A DNA stretch of 64,000 bases, from the NCBI RefSeq assembly GCF_030403745.1, contig NZ_JAQMWP010000006.1:434001-498000 (forward strand), given 5' to 3'. The notes under the pieces were generated by a model that was not told the origin of the DNA, ran no database searches, and worked only from the letters and a program-made list of their open reading frames with translations. Positions 55,748-64,000 of the stretch are shown here, piece by piece (positions within the stretch are counted from its first letter, which is position 1; each line of letters starts with the position of its first letter). The DNA is from Streptomyces sp. S.PB5 (GTDB lineage: Bacteria; Actinomycetota; Actinomycetes; Streptomycetales; Streptomycetaceae). A program made the translations under genes and the position numbers.

Positions 55748-55783
55748 ACCCGGTCCGGTGGTGTGGACCACATCGGACCGGGT
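55748..55783. terminator. Bidirectional terminator between purM and DUF3073 gene
   Basis: ACCCGGTCCG (55748–55757) pairs with CGGACCGGGT (55774–55783), with a further GTGG/CCAC pairing inside. The converging genes end on either side. Confidence 0.82.
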
Positions 55784-55800
55784 GAAGCGCAGCTGGAGCG

Positions 55801-56055
55801 TCAAGCGCCGCGGCGTTGCGACGTGGGACCGGACTCGTCGTCCTCGTCCTCATCGTCGTCGTTGTATAGATCCGCGTACTGGGCGTACGGGTCGTCTTCG
55901 TCTTCGTCGTCCTCGAACGGCTCGCCATTCGGCGGCTGGCTCGAAGTCGAAGCGCCCAGCTCATTGGCCAGACGCGACAGGTCAGTCCCGCCGCTGCTGT
56001 ACTTCAGCTGGCGGGCGACCTTCGTCTGCTTGGCCTTTGCCCGGCCGCGCCCCAT
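55801..56055 (-). CDS. DUF3073 small protein with acidic tail
   Basis: The 84-residue protein begins MGRGRAKAKQTKVARQLKYS, matching DUF3073, and continues into a very acidic tail (EDDEDEDDPY, then NDDDEDEDDESG). The basic head and acidic tail suggest a charged, partly disordered cytoplasmic protein. It is conserved beside purM in streptomycetes (from memory); its function is unknown. Confidence 0.9.
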   Translation of the reverse strand: MGRGRAKAKQTKVARQLKYSSGGTDLSRLANELGASTSSQPPNGEPFEDDEDEDDPYAQYADLYNDDDEDEDDESGPTSQRRGA

Positions 56056-56364
56056 GGCTCGACCCCCTCGGTGACGGGGCTCGATGGCCCCAGAGTCTTG
56101 ACACGCGTTCATGATCTGGAACGGGCTCTCCGCAGAGAGACCGGCCCGTAGGGCTTCCACGGTACCTGAGCCCACGCCCATACGGTACGTCGCCCACAGC
56201 ACGTGCCGGGGCCCACAACCGGCGGAGTGCCCTGTCCCCGCTGGTCAACCGCGATTTTAACCACTTCTTGGCGGCCGACCCGCCGACGAACGTGAGAGTT
56301 CTCTCTAACTGCTCGCCGACGGGTACCGGCCAAGGTGCCGGGCACCGATGCGACGGGGCTCGTT
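56056..56364 (-). other. 309-bp region upstream of the DUF3073 gene
   Basis: No supported ORF is seen. It should hold the DUF3073 promoter on the − strand; an AT-rich GGTTAAAAT element at about 56253–56262 is the best −10 candidate. The amino-acid dehydrogenase gene ends at the right edge on the same strand. Confidence 0.4.
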
Positions 56365-57462
56365 TCAGCGCGCCCGGCGCGCCATCGCCGCCTCATGCAT
56401 CCGCTGCTCCGCGATCCGGTCGGCCGCGGCGGCCGGCGGAATCCCGTCCGACTTCGCACGTGCGAATATGGCGAGCGTGGTGTCGTAGATCTTCGCCGCC
56501 TTCGCCTTGCACCGCTCGAAGTCGAACCCGTGCAGCTCGTCGGCGACCTGGATGACCCCGCCGGCGTTCACGACGTAGTCCGGCGCGTAGAGGATCCCGC
56601 GGTCGGCGAGGTCCTTCTCCACGCCCGGGTGTTCGAGCTGGTTGTTGGCGGCCCCGCAGACCACCTTGGCGGTGAGCGCCGGGACGGTGTCGTCGTCGAG
56701 GGCGCCGCCGAGCGCGCAGGGGGCGTAGATGTCGAGACCCTCGAGGCGGATCAGGGTCGCGGTGTCGGCGACGGCGGTGACCCCGGTCGGGTGCGCGGCG
56801 AGGATCCGGCCGACGGCCTCTTCCCGTACGTCGGTGATGACGACCTCGGCGCCCTCCGCCCGCAGGTGCTCCACCAGGTGGTGGCCGACCTTGCCGACGC
56901 CCGCGATGCCGACCTTCCGCCCGGCCAGCGAGGGGCTGCCCCACAGGTGCTGGGCGGAGGCGCGCATGCCCTGGTAGACGCCGAAGGAGGTGAGGACGGA
57001 GGAGTCGCCGGCGCCGCCGTTCTCGGGGGAGCGACCGGTGGTCCAGGGGCACTCACGTGCGATGACGTCCATGTCGGCGACGTACGTGCCGACGTCGCAC
57101 GCGGTGACGTACCGCCCGCCGAGCGAGGCCACGAACCGGCCGTAGGCGAGGAGCAGCTCCTCGCTCTTGATCGTCTCCGGGTCACCGATGATCACGGCCT
57201 TGCCGCCGCCGTGGTCCAGGCCGGCCATGGCGTTCTTGTACGACATCCCGCGGGCGAGGTTCAGGGCGTCGGCGACGGCCTCCTCCTCGGTCGCGTACGG
57301 GTAGAAGCGGGTACCGCCGAGGGCGGGGCCCAGCGCGGTGGAGTGGAGGGCGATGACGGCCTTGAGGCCGCTGGCACGATCCTGGCAGAGCACGACTTGC
57401 TCATGGCCGCCCTGGTCCGAGTGGAACAGGGTGTGCAGGACGCCGGCTGATACGTCGGTCAC
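56365..57462 (-). CDS. vdh: Leu/Phe/Val dehydrogenase (valine dehydrogenase)
   Basis: The 365-residue NAD-dependent enzyme oxidatively deaminates branched-chain amino acids. It has the catalytic GLDHGGGKAVI with Lys near residue 90, ALGGTRFYPYAT, and the Rossmann motif GIAGVGKVGHHL near residue 190. The GTG start at 57462 is preceded by AGGAG at eight bases. In Streptomyces the single Vdh provides precursors for polyketides. I call valine dehydrogenase from family and context, not from specificity residues. Confidence 0.93.
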   Translation of the reverse strand: MTDVSAGVLHTLFHSDQGGHEQVVLCQDRASGLKAVIALHSTALGPALGGTRFYPYATEEEAVADALNLARGMSYKNAMAGLDHGGGKAVIIGDPETIKSEELLLAYGRFVASLGGRYVTACDVGTYVADMDVIARECPWTTGRSPENGGAGDSSVLTSFGVYQGMRASAQHLWGSPSLAGRKVGIAGVGKVGHHLVEHLRAEGAEVVITDVREEAVGRILAAHPTGVTAVADTATLIRLEGLDIYAPCALGGALDDDTVPALTAKVVCGAANNQLEHPGVEKDLADRGILYAPDYVVNAGGVIQVADELHGFDFERCKAKAAKIYDTTLAIFARAKSDGIPPAAAADRIAEQRMHEAAMARRAR

Positions 57463-57684
57463 TGTGGTGACTCCTGGGTAAGTAGCCGCTGTTGGGACCA
57501 GCTCCCGTAAGGGTGGCGGGCGCTGTGAGCATGAGATTAGAGCCTGGCTGCTCGCCGCCGCCCCGCCGTGCTCAGGATCACCTACTCCCGGAGTACGCCC
57601 GTGCGACGATTTGCATAGATTTCCCGCCCGTTTGTGAGCGGGTTTCGCAGGTTTTCCTGGCAGTGGGCGGGGGAGGGAGCAGGC

Positions 57685-58527
57685 GTGCCCAAGGTGTCCT
57701 CGGTGGTCGTCCCGTACGCGACCTATCTGCGCGTGTACGAGCCGTTGGCGGCCTTCCCGGAGCCGGAACGCGGCCACTGGACGCGCTACGCCCGCCGCCC
57801 CGACCGTCCCTCGTACCAGGACGAACTGCGCCGCTCCCTGGCCGACTTGCTGCCCACCCCGCCGATCCCGGTGCCGGTGCACGAGAGCAGCGACGCGTTC
57901 GTCCTGGATGTGGACGGCGTGGTCTGCGTCTGCCCCTGGCGGACCCGGCTGCGCGGCTGGCAGGCGCTGGAGGAGCTGCCCGAGGAGCTGCCGAAGCCGG
58001 TCCTGGACGCGGTGCTGCCGCCGGTCGTACGGCGGCAGGCGGCCCAGGACTACGAGCGCTGGCTGGTCCGCAACCCCGACGCCCGGCCCTGGATCCGGAC
58101 CTCGACCTGGCAGGTGCCGCTGCACTGGTTCGTGCTGGTCGCGGACGAGGAGCGGCGCTTCGACAAGGGCTCGGGCGAGATCCCGCCGATGCTCCGCTAC
58201 CGCACGCCCATGGTGCAGGCCCGGCGGCGGGTGGCGCGGGCTCTGCGGACTCTCAAGGACGCCATCGACGAGGGGCCGCTCATCGACGGCCTCGTGGACG
58301 TCGGGCGCTGGCTGGAGGAGTTCCATCCGCGCTCGCACGTCGAGCTGGACTACGGCGGTCTGGTGCACACCCTGCCGCCCGGCGAGCTGGAGGACGACCA
58401 CTCGGCGGCCGACGTGGCCGAGGGCATCGAGGCGTTGCGGCTCGGGGACGGGGCGGCCGCGGGGGTCGCGTACGGGCGTCTGGTGGAGCGGTGGCGGTCG
58501 GTCCGGGACCGGCGTTCCGCGAACTGA
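57685..58527 (+). CDS. Conserved actinobacterial hypothetical protein next to bldC
   Basis: The 280-residue protein starts at GTG with GGGAGGGAGCAGGC upstream. It begins MPKVSSVVVPYATYLRVYEP and contains DVDGVVCVCPWRTRLRGW and WQVPLHWFVLVADEERRF. It has no membrane span or signal peptide and no known motif. Conservation of its place beside bldC (from memory) suggests a real, constrained gene of unknown function. Confidence 0.88.
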   Translation: MPKVSSVVVPYATYLRVYEPLAAFPEPERGHWTRYARRPDRPSYQDELRRSLADLLPTPPIPVPVHESSDAFVLDVDGVVCVCPWRTRLRGWQALEELPEELPKPVLDAVLPPVVRRQAAQDYERWLVRNPDARPWIRTSTWQVPLHWFVLVADEERRFDKGSGEIPPMLRYRTPMVQARRRVARALRTLKDAIDEGPLIDGLVDVGRWLEEFHPRSHVELDYGGLVHTLPPGELEDDHSAADVAEGIEALRLGDGAAAGVAYGRLVERWRSVRDRRSAN

Positions 58528-59054
58528 GTGTGCCCTGAGTCACTTTGGTCACGAACTGGCGTTTGACCTGACGCCCGTTTTGGGGTTTCGTCCTCGGTCA
58601 AGGTGTCACCAAGTTTCCCCTGATGCTCCGCCAACAAGGGACGTAGGTCCCGATCCGGGCGTACGCCTCACTCAGTGTCAAGCGTGACGGACCGCACGTA
58701 CCCGGCTCTTGCATCTCTTGCCCCTCCTCATGCCAAAATAGGACAAGGGGCCCGGGGGAGGTTCCGCTTTGGGGGGTCTGGTGACTCCTGATCGCTCTGT
58801 GACTGATCGTCACAGTGGCGTGACTGTCCGCTATGGCATGGTCCATCGGCGTCTGTCGCCCGATGAACACCTGGGGGGCAATTCCATCGGTTTGGCCGAC
58901 GCGGCTGGACAGATGGTGTAGTTGTAGTGCCGAGGACAAGCCGTTCGTCCTATAACCGACTCGACTCGCGTCCGCCATTTCGGGCAACGCGGGTCAAGGT
59001 GCAGAATTTAGAGGAAAGAACCGAGAAGGTTCGGTTCTCCCGAGGAGGCCGCTC
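58528..59054 (+). other. 527-bp bldC upstream region
   Basis: There is no supported gene. The region contains a perfect inverted repeat at 58797–58815, a TATAAC (58951–58956) that may be a −10, and GAGGAGG just before the bldC ATG. An unusually long upstream region fits complex developmental control. Confidence 0.6.
58797..58815. promoter_or_regulatory. Inverted repeat upstream of bldC, candidate operator
   Basis: CTGTGAC-TGATC-GTCACAG has perfect seven-base arms. It resembles a CRP-type site (TGTGA…TCACA) but with a seven-base rather than six-base centre. It is 240 bp before bldC. Confidence 0.5.
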
Positions 59055-59261
59055 ATGACCGCTCGCACCCCTGATGCCGAGCCGCTGCTGACCCCGGCTG
59101 AGGTCGCCACCATGTTCCGCGTCGACCCCAAGACGGTCACGCGGTGGGCGAAGGCCGGGAAGCTTACTTCCATCCGTACGCTCGGCGGGCATCGCCGCTA
59201 CCGCGAGGCGGAGGTCCGTGCACTGCTCGCGGGCATCCCGCAGCAGCGCAGCGAGGCCTGA
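59055..59261 (+). CDS. bldC: Developmental regulator BldC (MerR-like DNA-binding)
   Basis: The 68-residue protein begins MTARTPDAEPLLTPAEVATM and contains the MerR-type helix-turn-helix (DPKTVTRWAKAGKLTSIRTL) and GGHRRYREAEVRALL. It matches S. coelicolor BldC (SCO4091) as I remember it. BldC binds head-to-tail on direct repeats and delays sporulation genes during vegetative growth. CGAGGAGGCCGCTC precedes the ATG. Confidence 0.97.
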   Translation: MTARTPDAEPLLTPAEVATMFRVDPKTVTRWAKAGKLTSIRTLGGHRRYREAEVRALLAGIPQQRSEA

Positions 59262-59720
59262 ACCAACTGAATAACGGACAAACCGGCAGGTCCCCCAACG
59301 TGCCGAGGCGTCCGTGGCAACGCTTCAAAAGCTCCAAGCGACGCGGGTTCCGCCCCAACGGGGCCCACGCCCAAGCTCATCCCAGAACGTCACAGGGTGC
59401 GTCGTCGATCGCGCTGGACTCCGCCGGGTCCAGCGCGATCTTTTTTGTGCGCGAGATGTGGTTCAGCGCACGGCTCTGTGAGCGGGCTTGTCGGAGTCTG
59501 GGGAGGGGTGTCGGATCTCCTGTGGGGACCCCTGACGACTGGTGCAATTGCACATATTAAATTGACCAGTTGTAGGTGAGGTGTAAGTACCGCGGTTTCC
59601 GAAACTCATGCGGTGACTCCCGTCACATGCCAGAGTCCTTGTTGCCGCCGCCGCACGTGCGCTAGGGGAGGCGCATGTTCCACCGTCCCACGCCCGTACG
59701 GCCGTTGGGGCCGCCGATGG
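59262..59720 (+). other. 459-bp region downstream of bldC
   Basis: It contains the bldC terminator at 59407–59446 and otherwise nothing supported. The DUF6274 gene converges from the right. An AT-rich patch lies around 59545–59585. Confidence 0.6.
59407..59446 (+). terminator. Terminator of bldC
   Basis: GATCGCGCTGGAC (59407–59419) pairs with GTCCAGCGCGATC (59428–59440) and is followed by TTTTTT. It is the strongest Rho-independent signal in the window. Confidence 0.95.
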
Positions 59721-59912
59721 TCACGCGGGCGAGGGACTTTCGTCCTCGACGGTCTCGTCCGGCTCCTGCACGGCTCCCGAGGGGCAGTCCATGGCGAGCC
59801 GCAGCAGCTGATGACAGATCGGGCAGTGCCGCGTCAGATGGCGATAGGAGGAAGCGGCCGACAGATGCGCACGGAGCAGCGCCCGCGTCTCGTGCCTAGC
59901 CGAAGCCGCCAT
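59721..59912 (-). CDS. DUF6274 small Cys-containing protein
   Basis: The 63-residue protein begins MAASARHETRALLRAHLSAA and has CPICHQLLRLAMDC, a possible zinc knuckle. GGAGG lies seven bases before the ATG. I recognise it as a DUF6274 member, found in streptomycetes. Function is unknown. Confidence 0.8.
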   Translation of the reverse strand: MAASARHETRALLRAHLSAASSYRHLTRHCPICHQLLRLAMDCPSGAVQEPDETVEDESPSPA

Positions 59913-60011
59913 ACGCCACCTCCAGGGGCCGCACGGGGAACGGGGCCCTGATTTCTGGAGTACCGAGCGAATGTGACGCCGTCAAGAGTGGCTGGGCGGC
60001 CATGGCACGCA

Positions 60012-60043
60012 AGAAGGCCCGGATCCGAAGATCCGGGCCTTCT
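60012..60043 (-). terminator. Terminator downstream of tRNA-Asp
   Basis: AGAAGGCCCGGATC (60012–60025) pairs with GATCCGGGCCTTCT (60030–60043), a 14-bp stem with a CGAA loop. Confidence 0.85.
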
Positions 60044-60113
60044 GACTTCACTGCGGTCCAAGAAGACCCGCTCCCCTGGTGGGGGTGCGGGCCCTCTGAC
60101 TTCACTGCGGTCC
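60041..60113. repeat. 19-bp direct repeat reaching into the tRNA-Asp 3' end
   Basis: TCTGACTTCACTGCGGTCC occurs at 60041–60059 and again at 60095–60113. The second copy includes the tRNA's discriminator and last five acceptor bases. The copies are 54 bp apart. Confidence 0.9.
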
Positions 60114-60182
60114 TGACGGGATTTGAACCCGCGGCCTCCACCTTGACAGGGTGGCGAGCACTCCAAACTGCTCCACAGGACC
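60108..60182 (-). tRNA. tRNA-Asp (anticodon GTC)
   Basis: The − strand folds with acceptor GGTCCTG/CAGGACC, anticodon loop CTGTCAA (GTC) and T-loop TTCAAAT. Discriminator G; CCA not encoded. Confidence 0.95.
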
Positions 60183-60276
60183 AGGTTTCGCGGCGCTTGG
60201 TGCTGCGTTGCGCTGCGAGAAGGACTGTACAGGAGGGGGTGCCGTCTGCGCGAACTCACCCAACGTGCAGGAGCGG

Positions 60277-63200
60277 TTACGGTACGGCCGCGTCGATCGC
60301 CTTCACGATCCGCTTGTCCGAGATGGGGTAAGCCGTCCCCAGCGCGTGGGCGAAATAGCTGACCCGGAGCTCCTCGATCATCCAGCGGATGTCCAGGACC
60401 GCGGACGGGACCGGGCGGCCCTTCGGCATCTGCTCCAGGAGCCACGCGTACTCGTCCCGCATCTCGTGGACCTTCTCCATGCGCGTGGTGTCCCGCTGGA
60501 CGTTCGTCGGCATCTGCTGGAGGCGACGGTCCGCCGCCACCAGGTACCGCATGAGGTCCGGCAGCCGGCGCAGCCCGGTCTCCGTCACGAAGCCCGGTTT
60601 CACGAGGGCGTCCAGCTGTCCCCGTACGTCCTGGAGGTTCGCCAGGAGCGCGGGGCTCCGTACGGCCTTCAGACGGCGCTCACAGGCCTGCCAGGCGGCC
60701 AGCACCTGCTGCACCTGGCCGACCGTACGGACCGTCGTGTCGACTATCTCGGCGCGCACCTTGTCGTAGAGCTTCCGGTACGACTCCTCGTCCCACGCCG
60801 GCCCCCCGAAGTCGGCGATGAGCCGGTCCGCCGCCGCCGTCGCGCAGTCGTCGAAGAGGGCCTGGATCGTGCCGTGCGGGTTGGCCGAGAGAGCGAGCTT
60901 CTGGGGGTTGGTCAGCTTCTCCGAGGCGAACTTCGCCGGGTTCACCGGGATGTTGCGGAGGATCAGCCGCCGCGTGCCCTTCCACATGGCCTCCGCCTGC
61001 TCCGCCTCCGTGTCGAAGAGACGGACCGAGACCGTGTCGCCGTCGTCCACCAGCGCCGGGTACGCCTTCACCGGGTGGCCGGCTCGGCGGGTCTCGAAGA
61101 CGCGGGTGAGGGTGCCGATCGTCCAGTCGGTGAGGCCCTTGCGTTCCAGGGACTCGCCGCCCTGGCGCTCGGCGGTGGCTGCCGCGGCCTGCGAGAGGGC
61201 CTGCCGTGCCTTCGGCTTCAGCTGGACCTTCAGCGCCTCCAGATCCTTGTCCTCGGCCAGCTTGCGGCGCCGCTCGTCCACGATCCGGAAGGTGATCCGC
61301 AGGTGCTCGGGGACCCGGGACCAGTCGAAGTCCTCGGCCTCGAAGGGGACCCCGACCATGCGCTTCAGCTCGCGCGCCATCGTCGTCGTCAGCGGCTCCT
61401 GCAAGGGGACGGCCGTATCGAGGAACCGCTTCGCGAAGTTCGGCGCCGGCACGTAGTTGCGGCGGATCGGCTTCGGGAGCGAACGGATCAGCTCCGTCAC
61501 CAACTCCTCCCGCAGACCCGGGATCTGCCAGTCGAAGCCCTCGTCCGTGACCTGGTTCAGCACCTGGAGCGGGATGTGGACGGTCACACCGTCGGCGTCA
61601 GCGCCCGGCTCGAACTGGTACGTGACGCGGAACTTGAGCTGCCCCTGCCGCCAACTGTCCGGATAGTCGGCCTTGGTGACCGCCTCCGCCGACTCCCGGA
61701 TGAGCATCTCCCGCTCGAAGTCCAGGAACTCCGGCTGCTCATGCCGCTTCCGCTTCCACCAGGAGTCGAAGTGGGCGCCGGAGACGACGTGTTCGGGCAC
61801 CCGCTGGTCGTAGAAGTCGAAGAGCGTGTCGTCGTCGACGACGATGTCCCGGCGCCGGGCGCGGTGTTCGAGCTCCTCGACCTCGCTCAGCAGCTTGCGG
61901 TTGTCGGCGTAGAACTTGTGGTGCGTGCGCCAGTCGCCCTCGACGAGCGCGTTGCGAATGAAAAGCTCGCGGCTCGTCTCGGGGTCGATCCGGCCGTAGT
62001 TGACCTTGCGCTGGGCGACGATCGGCACGCCGTACAGCGTGACCTTCTCGTACGCCATCACGGCCGCCTGGTCCTTCTCCCAGTGCGGTTCGGAGTACGT
62101 CCGCTTCAGCAGGTGCCCGGCGAGCGGCTCGACCCACTCCGGCTCGATCTTGGCGTTGACGCGTGCCCAGAGGCGGCTCGTCTCCACCAGTTCCGCCGAC
62201 ATCACGAAACGCGGCTGCTTCTTGAAGAGCGCGGAGCCCGGGAAGATCGCGAACTTGGCGTTGCGGGCGCCCAGGTACTCGTTCTTGTTGCCGTCCTTCA
62301 CGTCCTTCATGCCGACGTGGGAGAGCAGACCGGCGAGAAGGGAGACATGGACGCTCTGGTCGGCCGCGTCCTCCTCGTTCAGATGGATGCCCATCTGCTT
62401 GGCGACGGTCCGCAGCTGGGTGTAGATGTCCTGCCATTCGCGGATGCGCAGGAAGTTCAGATACTCCTGCTTGCACATCCGCCGGAAGGAGCTCGAACCC
62501 CGCTCCTTCTGCTGCTCGCGGACGTACCGCCAGAGGTTCAGATACGCGAGGAAGTCGCTGGTCTCGTCCTTGAAGCGGGCGTGCTGCTGGTCGGCCTGGG
62601 TCTGCTTGTCGGCGGGGCGCTCGCGCGGGTCCTGGATGGACAGGGCCGCCGCTATCACCATGACCTCGCGGGCACAGCCGTTCTTGTCGGCCTCCAGGAC
62701 CATCCGGGCCAGGCGCGGGTCGACGGGCAGCTGAGCGAGCTTGCGGCCGGTCTCGGTGAGCCGCTTGCGGGGGTCCTTCTGCGCCGGGTCGAGGGCGTTC
62801 AGCTCCTGGAGCAGCTGGACGCCGTCGCGGATGTTGCGGTGGTCCGGCGGGTCGATGAAGGGGAACTTCTCGATGTCGCCGAGGCCGGCGGCGGTCATCT
62901 GGAGGATGACGGAGGCCAGGTTCGTACGGAGGATCTCCGCGTCCGTGAACTCCGGGCGGGCGTTGAAATCGTCCTCGGAGTAGAGGCGGATGCAGACACC
63001 GTCCGACGTACGGCCGCAGCGGCCCTTGCGCTGGTTCGCGCTGGCCTGGGAGATCGCCTCGATCGGGAGCCGCTGGACCTTGGTGCGATGGCTGTAGCGG
63101 CTGATCCGGGCGAAGCCGGGGTCGATGACGTACTTGATGCCGGGGACCGTCAGGGAGGTCTCGGCGACGTTCGTTGCCAGAACGATCCTGCGCCCGGTGT

Positions 63201-64000
63201 GCGGCTGGAAGACCCGGTGCTGCTCGGCGTGCGAGAGCCGGGCGTAGAGGGGGAGCACCTCGGTGAACCGGTAGTTCTTCTTGTTGAGCGCGTCCGCCGT
63301 GTCCCGGATCTCCCGCTCGCCCGAGAGGAAGACCAGGATGTCGCCCTTGCCCTCGCCCTGGAGCTCCTCGACGGCGTCGCAGATCGCGGTGATCTGGTCG
63401 CGGTCGGCGTCGTCCGAGTCCTCCTCCAGGAGGGGCCTGTACCGCACCTCCACCGGGTATGTCCGGCCGCTGACCTCGACGATCGGGGCGTCCCCGAAGT
63501 GCCGGGAGAAGCGCTCGGGATCGATGGTCGCGGAGGTGATGACGACCTTGAGATCCGGGCGCTTCGGCAGCAGCTGGGCGAGGTAGCCGAGCAGGAAGTC
63601 GATGTTGAGGGACCGCTCGTGGGCCTCGTCGATGATGATCGTGTCGTAGGCGCGCAGCTCGCGGTCGGTCTGGATCTCGGCGAGCAGGATGCCGTCCGTC
63701 ATCAGCTTGATGAAGGTGCCGTCCTGGTTCACCTGGTCGGTGAAGCGGACCTTCCAGCCGACGGCCTCGCCGAGCGGGGTGTCCAGCTCCTCGGCGACGC
63801 GTTCGGCGACGGTGCGGGCGGCGATACGACGGGGCTGGGTGTGCCCGATCATGCCGCGCACACCACGGCCCAGCTCCAGACAGATCTTCGGGATCTGGGT
63901 CGTCTTGCCGGAACCGGTCTCACCGGCGACGATCACGACCTGGTGATCACGGATGGCGTCCGCGATCTCGTCCTTCTTCTGGCTGACGGGGAGCTGCTCG
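60277..64000 (-). CDS. hrpA: ATP-dependent RNA helicase HrpA (N-terminus beyond window)
   Basis: About 1,240 C-terminal residues are visible; the gene runs off the right edge. The DEAH-box core begins with EQLPVSQKKDEIADAI and the Walker A GETGSGKTT. It continues with IIIDEAHERSLN (DEAH), SATI and the helicase C motif near QRKGRCGRTSDG. The HA2/OB-fold and the DUF3418 C-terminal domain typical of HrpA follow. HrpA rescues stalled ribosomes in E. coli. It is separated from tRNA-Asp by about 95 bp. Confidence 0.96.
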   Translation of the reverse strand, partial: EQLPVSQKKDEIADAIRDHQVVIVAGETGSGKTTQIPKICLELGRGVRGMIGHTQPRRIAARTVAERVAEELDTPLGEAVGWKVRFTDQVNQDGTFIKLMTDGILLAEIQTDRELRAYDTIIIDEAHERSLNIDFLLGYLAQLLPKRPDLKVVITSATIDPERFSRHFGDAPIVEVSGRTYPVEVRYRPLLEEDSDDADRDQITAICDAVEELQGEGKGDILVFLSGEREIRDTADALNKKNYRFTEVLPLYARLSHAEQHRVFQPHTGRRIVLATNVAETSLTVPGIKYVIDPGFARISRYSHRTKVQRLPIEAISQASANQRKGRCGRTSDGVCIRLYSEDDFNARPEFTDAEILRTNLASVILQMTAAGLGDIEKFPFIDPPDHRNIRDGVQLLQELNALDPAQKDPRKRLTETGRKLAQLPVDPRLARMVLEADKNGCAREVMVIAAALSIQDPRERPADKQTQADQQHARFKDETSDFLAYLNLWRYVREQQKERGSSSFRRMCKQEYLNFLRIREWQDIYTQLRTVAKQMGIHLNEEDAADQSVHVSLLAGLLSHVGMKDVKDGNKNEYLGARNAKFAIFPGSALFKKQPRFVMSAELVETSRLWARVNAKIEPEWVEPLAGHLLKRTYSEPHWEKDQAAVMAYEKVTLYGVPIVAQRKVNYGRIDPETSRELFIRNALVEGDWRTHHKFYADNRKLLSEVEELEHRARRRDIVVDDDTLFDFYDQRVPEHVVSGAHFDSWWKRKRHEQPEFLDFEREMLIRESAEAVTKADYPDSWRQGQLKFRVTYQFEPGADADGVTVHIPLQVLNQVTDEGFDWQIPGLREELVTELIRSLPKPIRRNYVPAPNFAKRFLDTAVPLQEPLTTTMARELKRMVGVPFEAEDFDWSRVPEHLRITFRIVDERRRKLAEDKDLEALKVQLKPKARQALSQAAAATAERQGGESLERKGLTDWTIGTLTRVFETRRAGHPVKAYPALVDDGDTVSVRLFDTEAEQAEAMWKGTRRLILRNIPVNPAKFASEKLTNPQKLALSANPHGTIQALFDDCATAAADRLIADFGGPAWDEESYRKLYDKVRAEIVDTTVRTVGQVQQVLAAWQACERRLKAVRSPALLANLQDVRGQLDALVKPGFVTETGLRRLPDLMRYLVAADRRLQQMPTNVQRDTTRMEKVHEMRDEYAWLLEQMPKGRPVPSAVLDIRWMIEELRVSYFAHALGTAYPISDKRIVKAIDAAVP

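Noticed and set aside
58598..58987. 129-residue ORF on the − strand upstream of bldC
   Set aside because: Poor composition for a GC-rich gene and no ribosome binding site; the region reads as regulatory DNA.
60277..63936. Treating the Met at 63936 as the HrpA start
   Set aside because: The conserved sequence EQLPVSQKKDEIADAI continues before it to the edge, so the true start lies outside the window.

Overview
The window looks like a core segment of a Streptomyces chromosome. Coding strands are very GC-rich, GTG and TTG starts are common, and it carries the Streptomyces developmental regulator BldC next to the helicase gene hrpA, DUF397/XRE pairs, an Lsr2-type protein and actinobacterial purine genes. 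The order dnaX–purD–purC–purSQL–purF–purM–bldC–hrpA agrees, from memory, with the conserved core of S. coelicolor. I see no transposase, integrase, phage gene or CRISPR array.

Layout. 1–5.9 kb: a truncated envelope-protein gene, a HerA-like ATPase, small secreted or membrane proteins, a DNA-glycosylase-like protein and an FG-GAP protein. 5.9–10.6 kb: a perfect actinobacterial iron box between a siderophore-interacting reductase and a divergent, translationally coupled four-gene operon (penicillin-acylase-family hydrolase, siderophore-type GNAT, DUF985 cupin, SDR). 10.6–12.6 kb: a CopC–CopD copper protein. 12.6–19.3 kb: a galactoside operon (lipoprotein binding protein, two permeases, GH36 alpha-galactosidase, GH42 beta-galactosidase). 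19.3–22.3 kb: DUF4287, an ArsR-like regulator and a secreted hydrolase. 22.3–28.1 kb: purine catabolism (leader ORF with possible attenuator, xdhA–xdhB–xdhC, guanine deaminase). 28.1–33.6 kb: helicase-associated/WYL-like protein, tRNA-Ser, SRP RNA and dnaX.

From 33.7 to 55.7 kb six de novo purine genes (purD, purC, purS, purQ, purL, purF) and purM all lie on the + strand but are broken up by unrelated modules: an M48-like pseudoprotease, a DMFase-like protein, a two-component/ABC module flanked by two identical tRNA-Gly(GCC) genes, an Lsr2 paralogue, an XRE–DUF397–GNAT set and others. 55.8–64 kb holds DUF3073, amino-acid dehydrogenase, a conserved hypothetical, bldC, DUF6274, tRNA-Asp and most of hrpA, which runs off the right edge.

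The observations most worth pursuing are (i) the iron-box acylase/GNAT operon, which suggests an intracellular siderophore-processing system; (ii) a tRNA-Gly(UCC) gene whose D- and T-loops lack canonical features and recall the non-proteinogenic tRNA-Gly of staphylococcal cell-wall synthesis; and (iii) a leader ORF with mutually exclusive hairpins upstream of the xanthine dehydrogenase operon.
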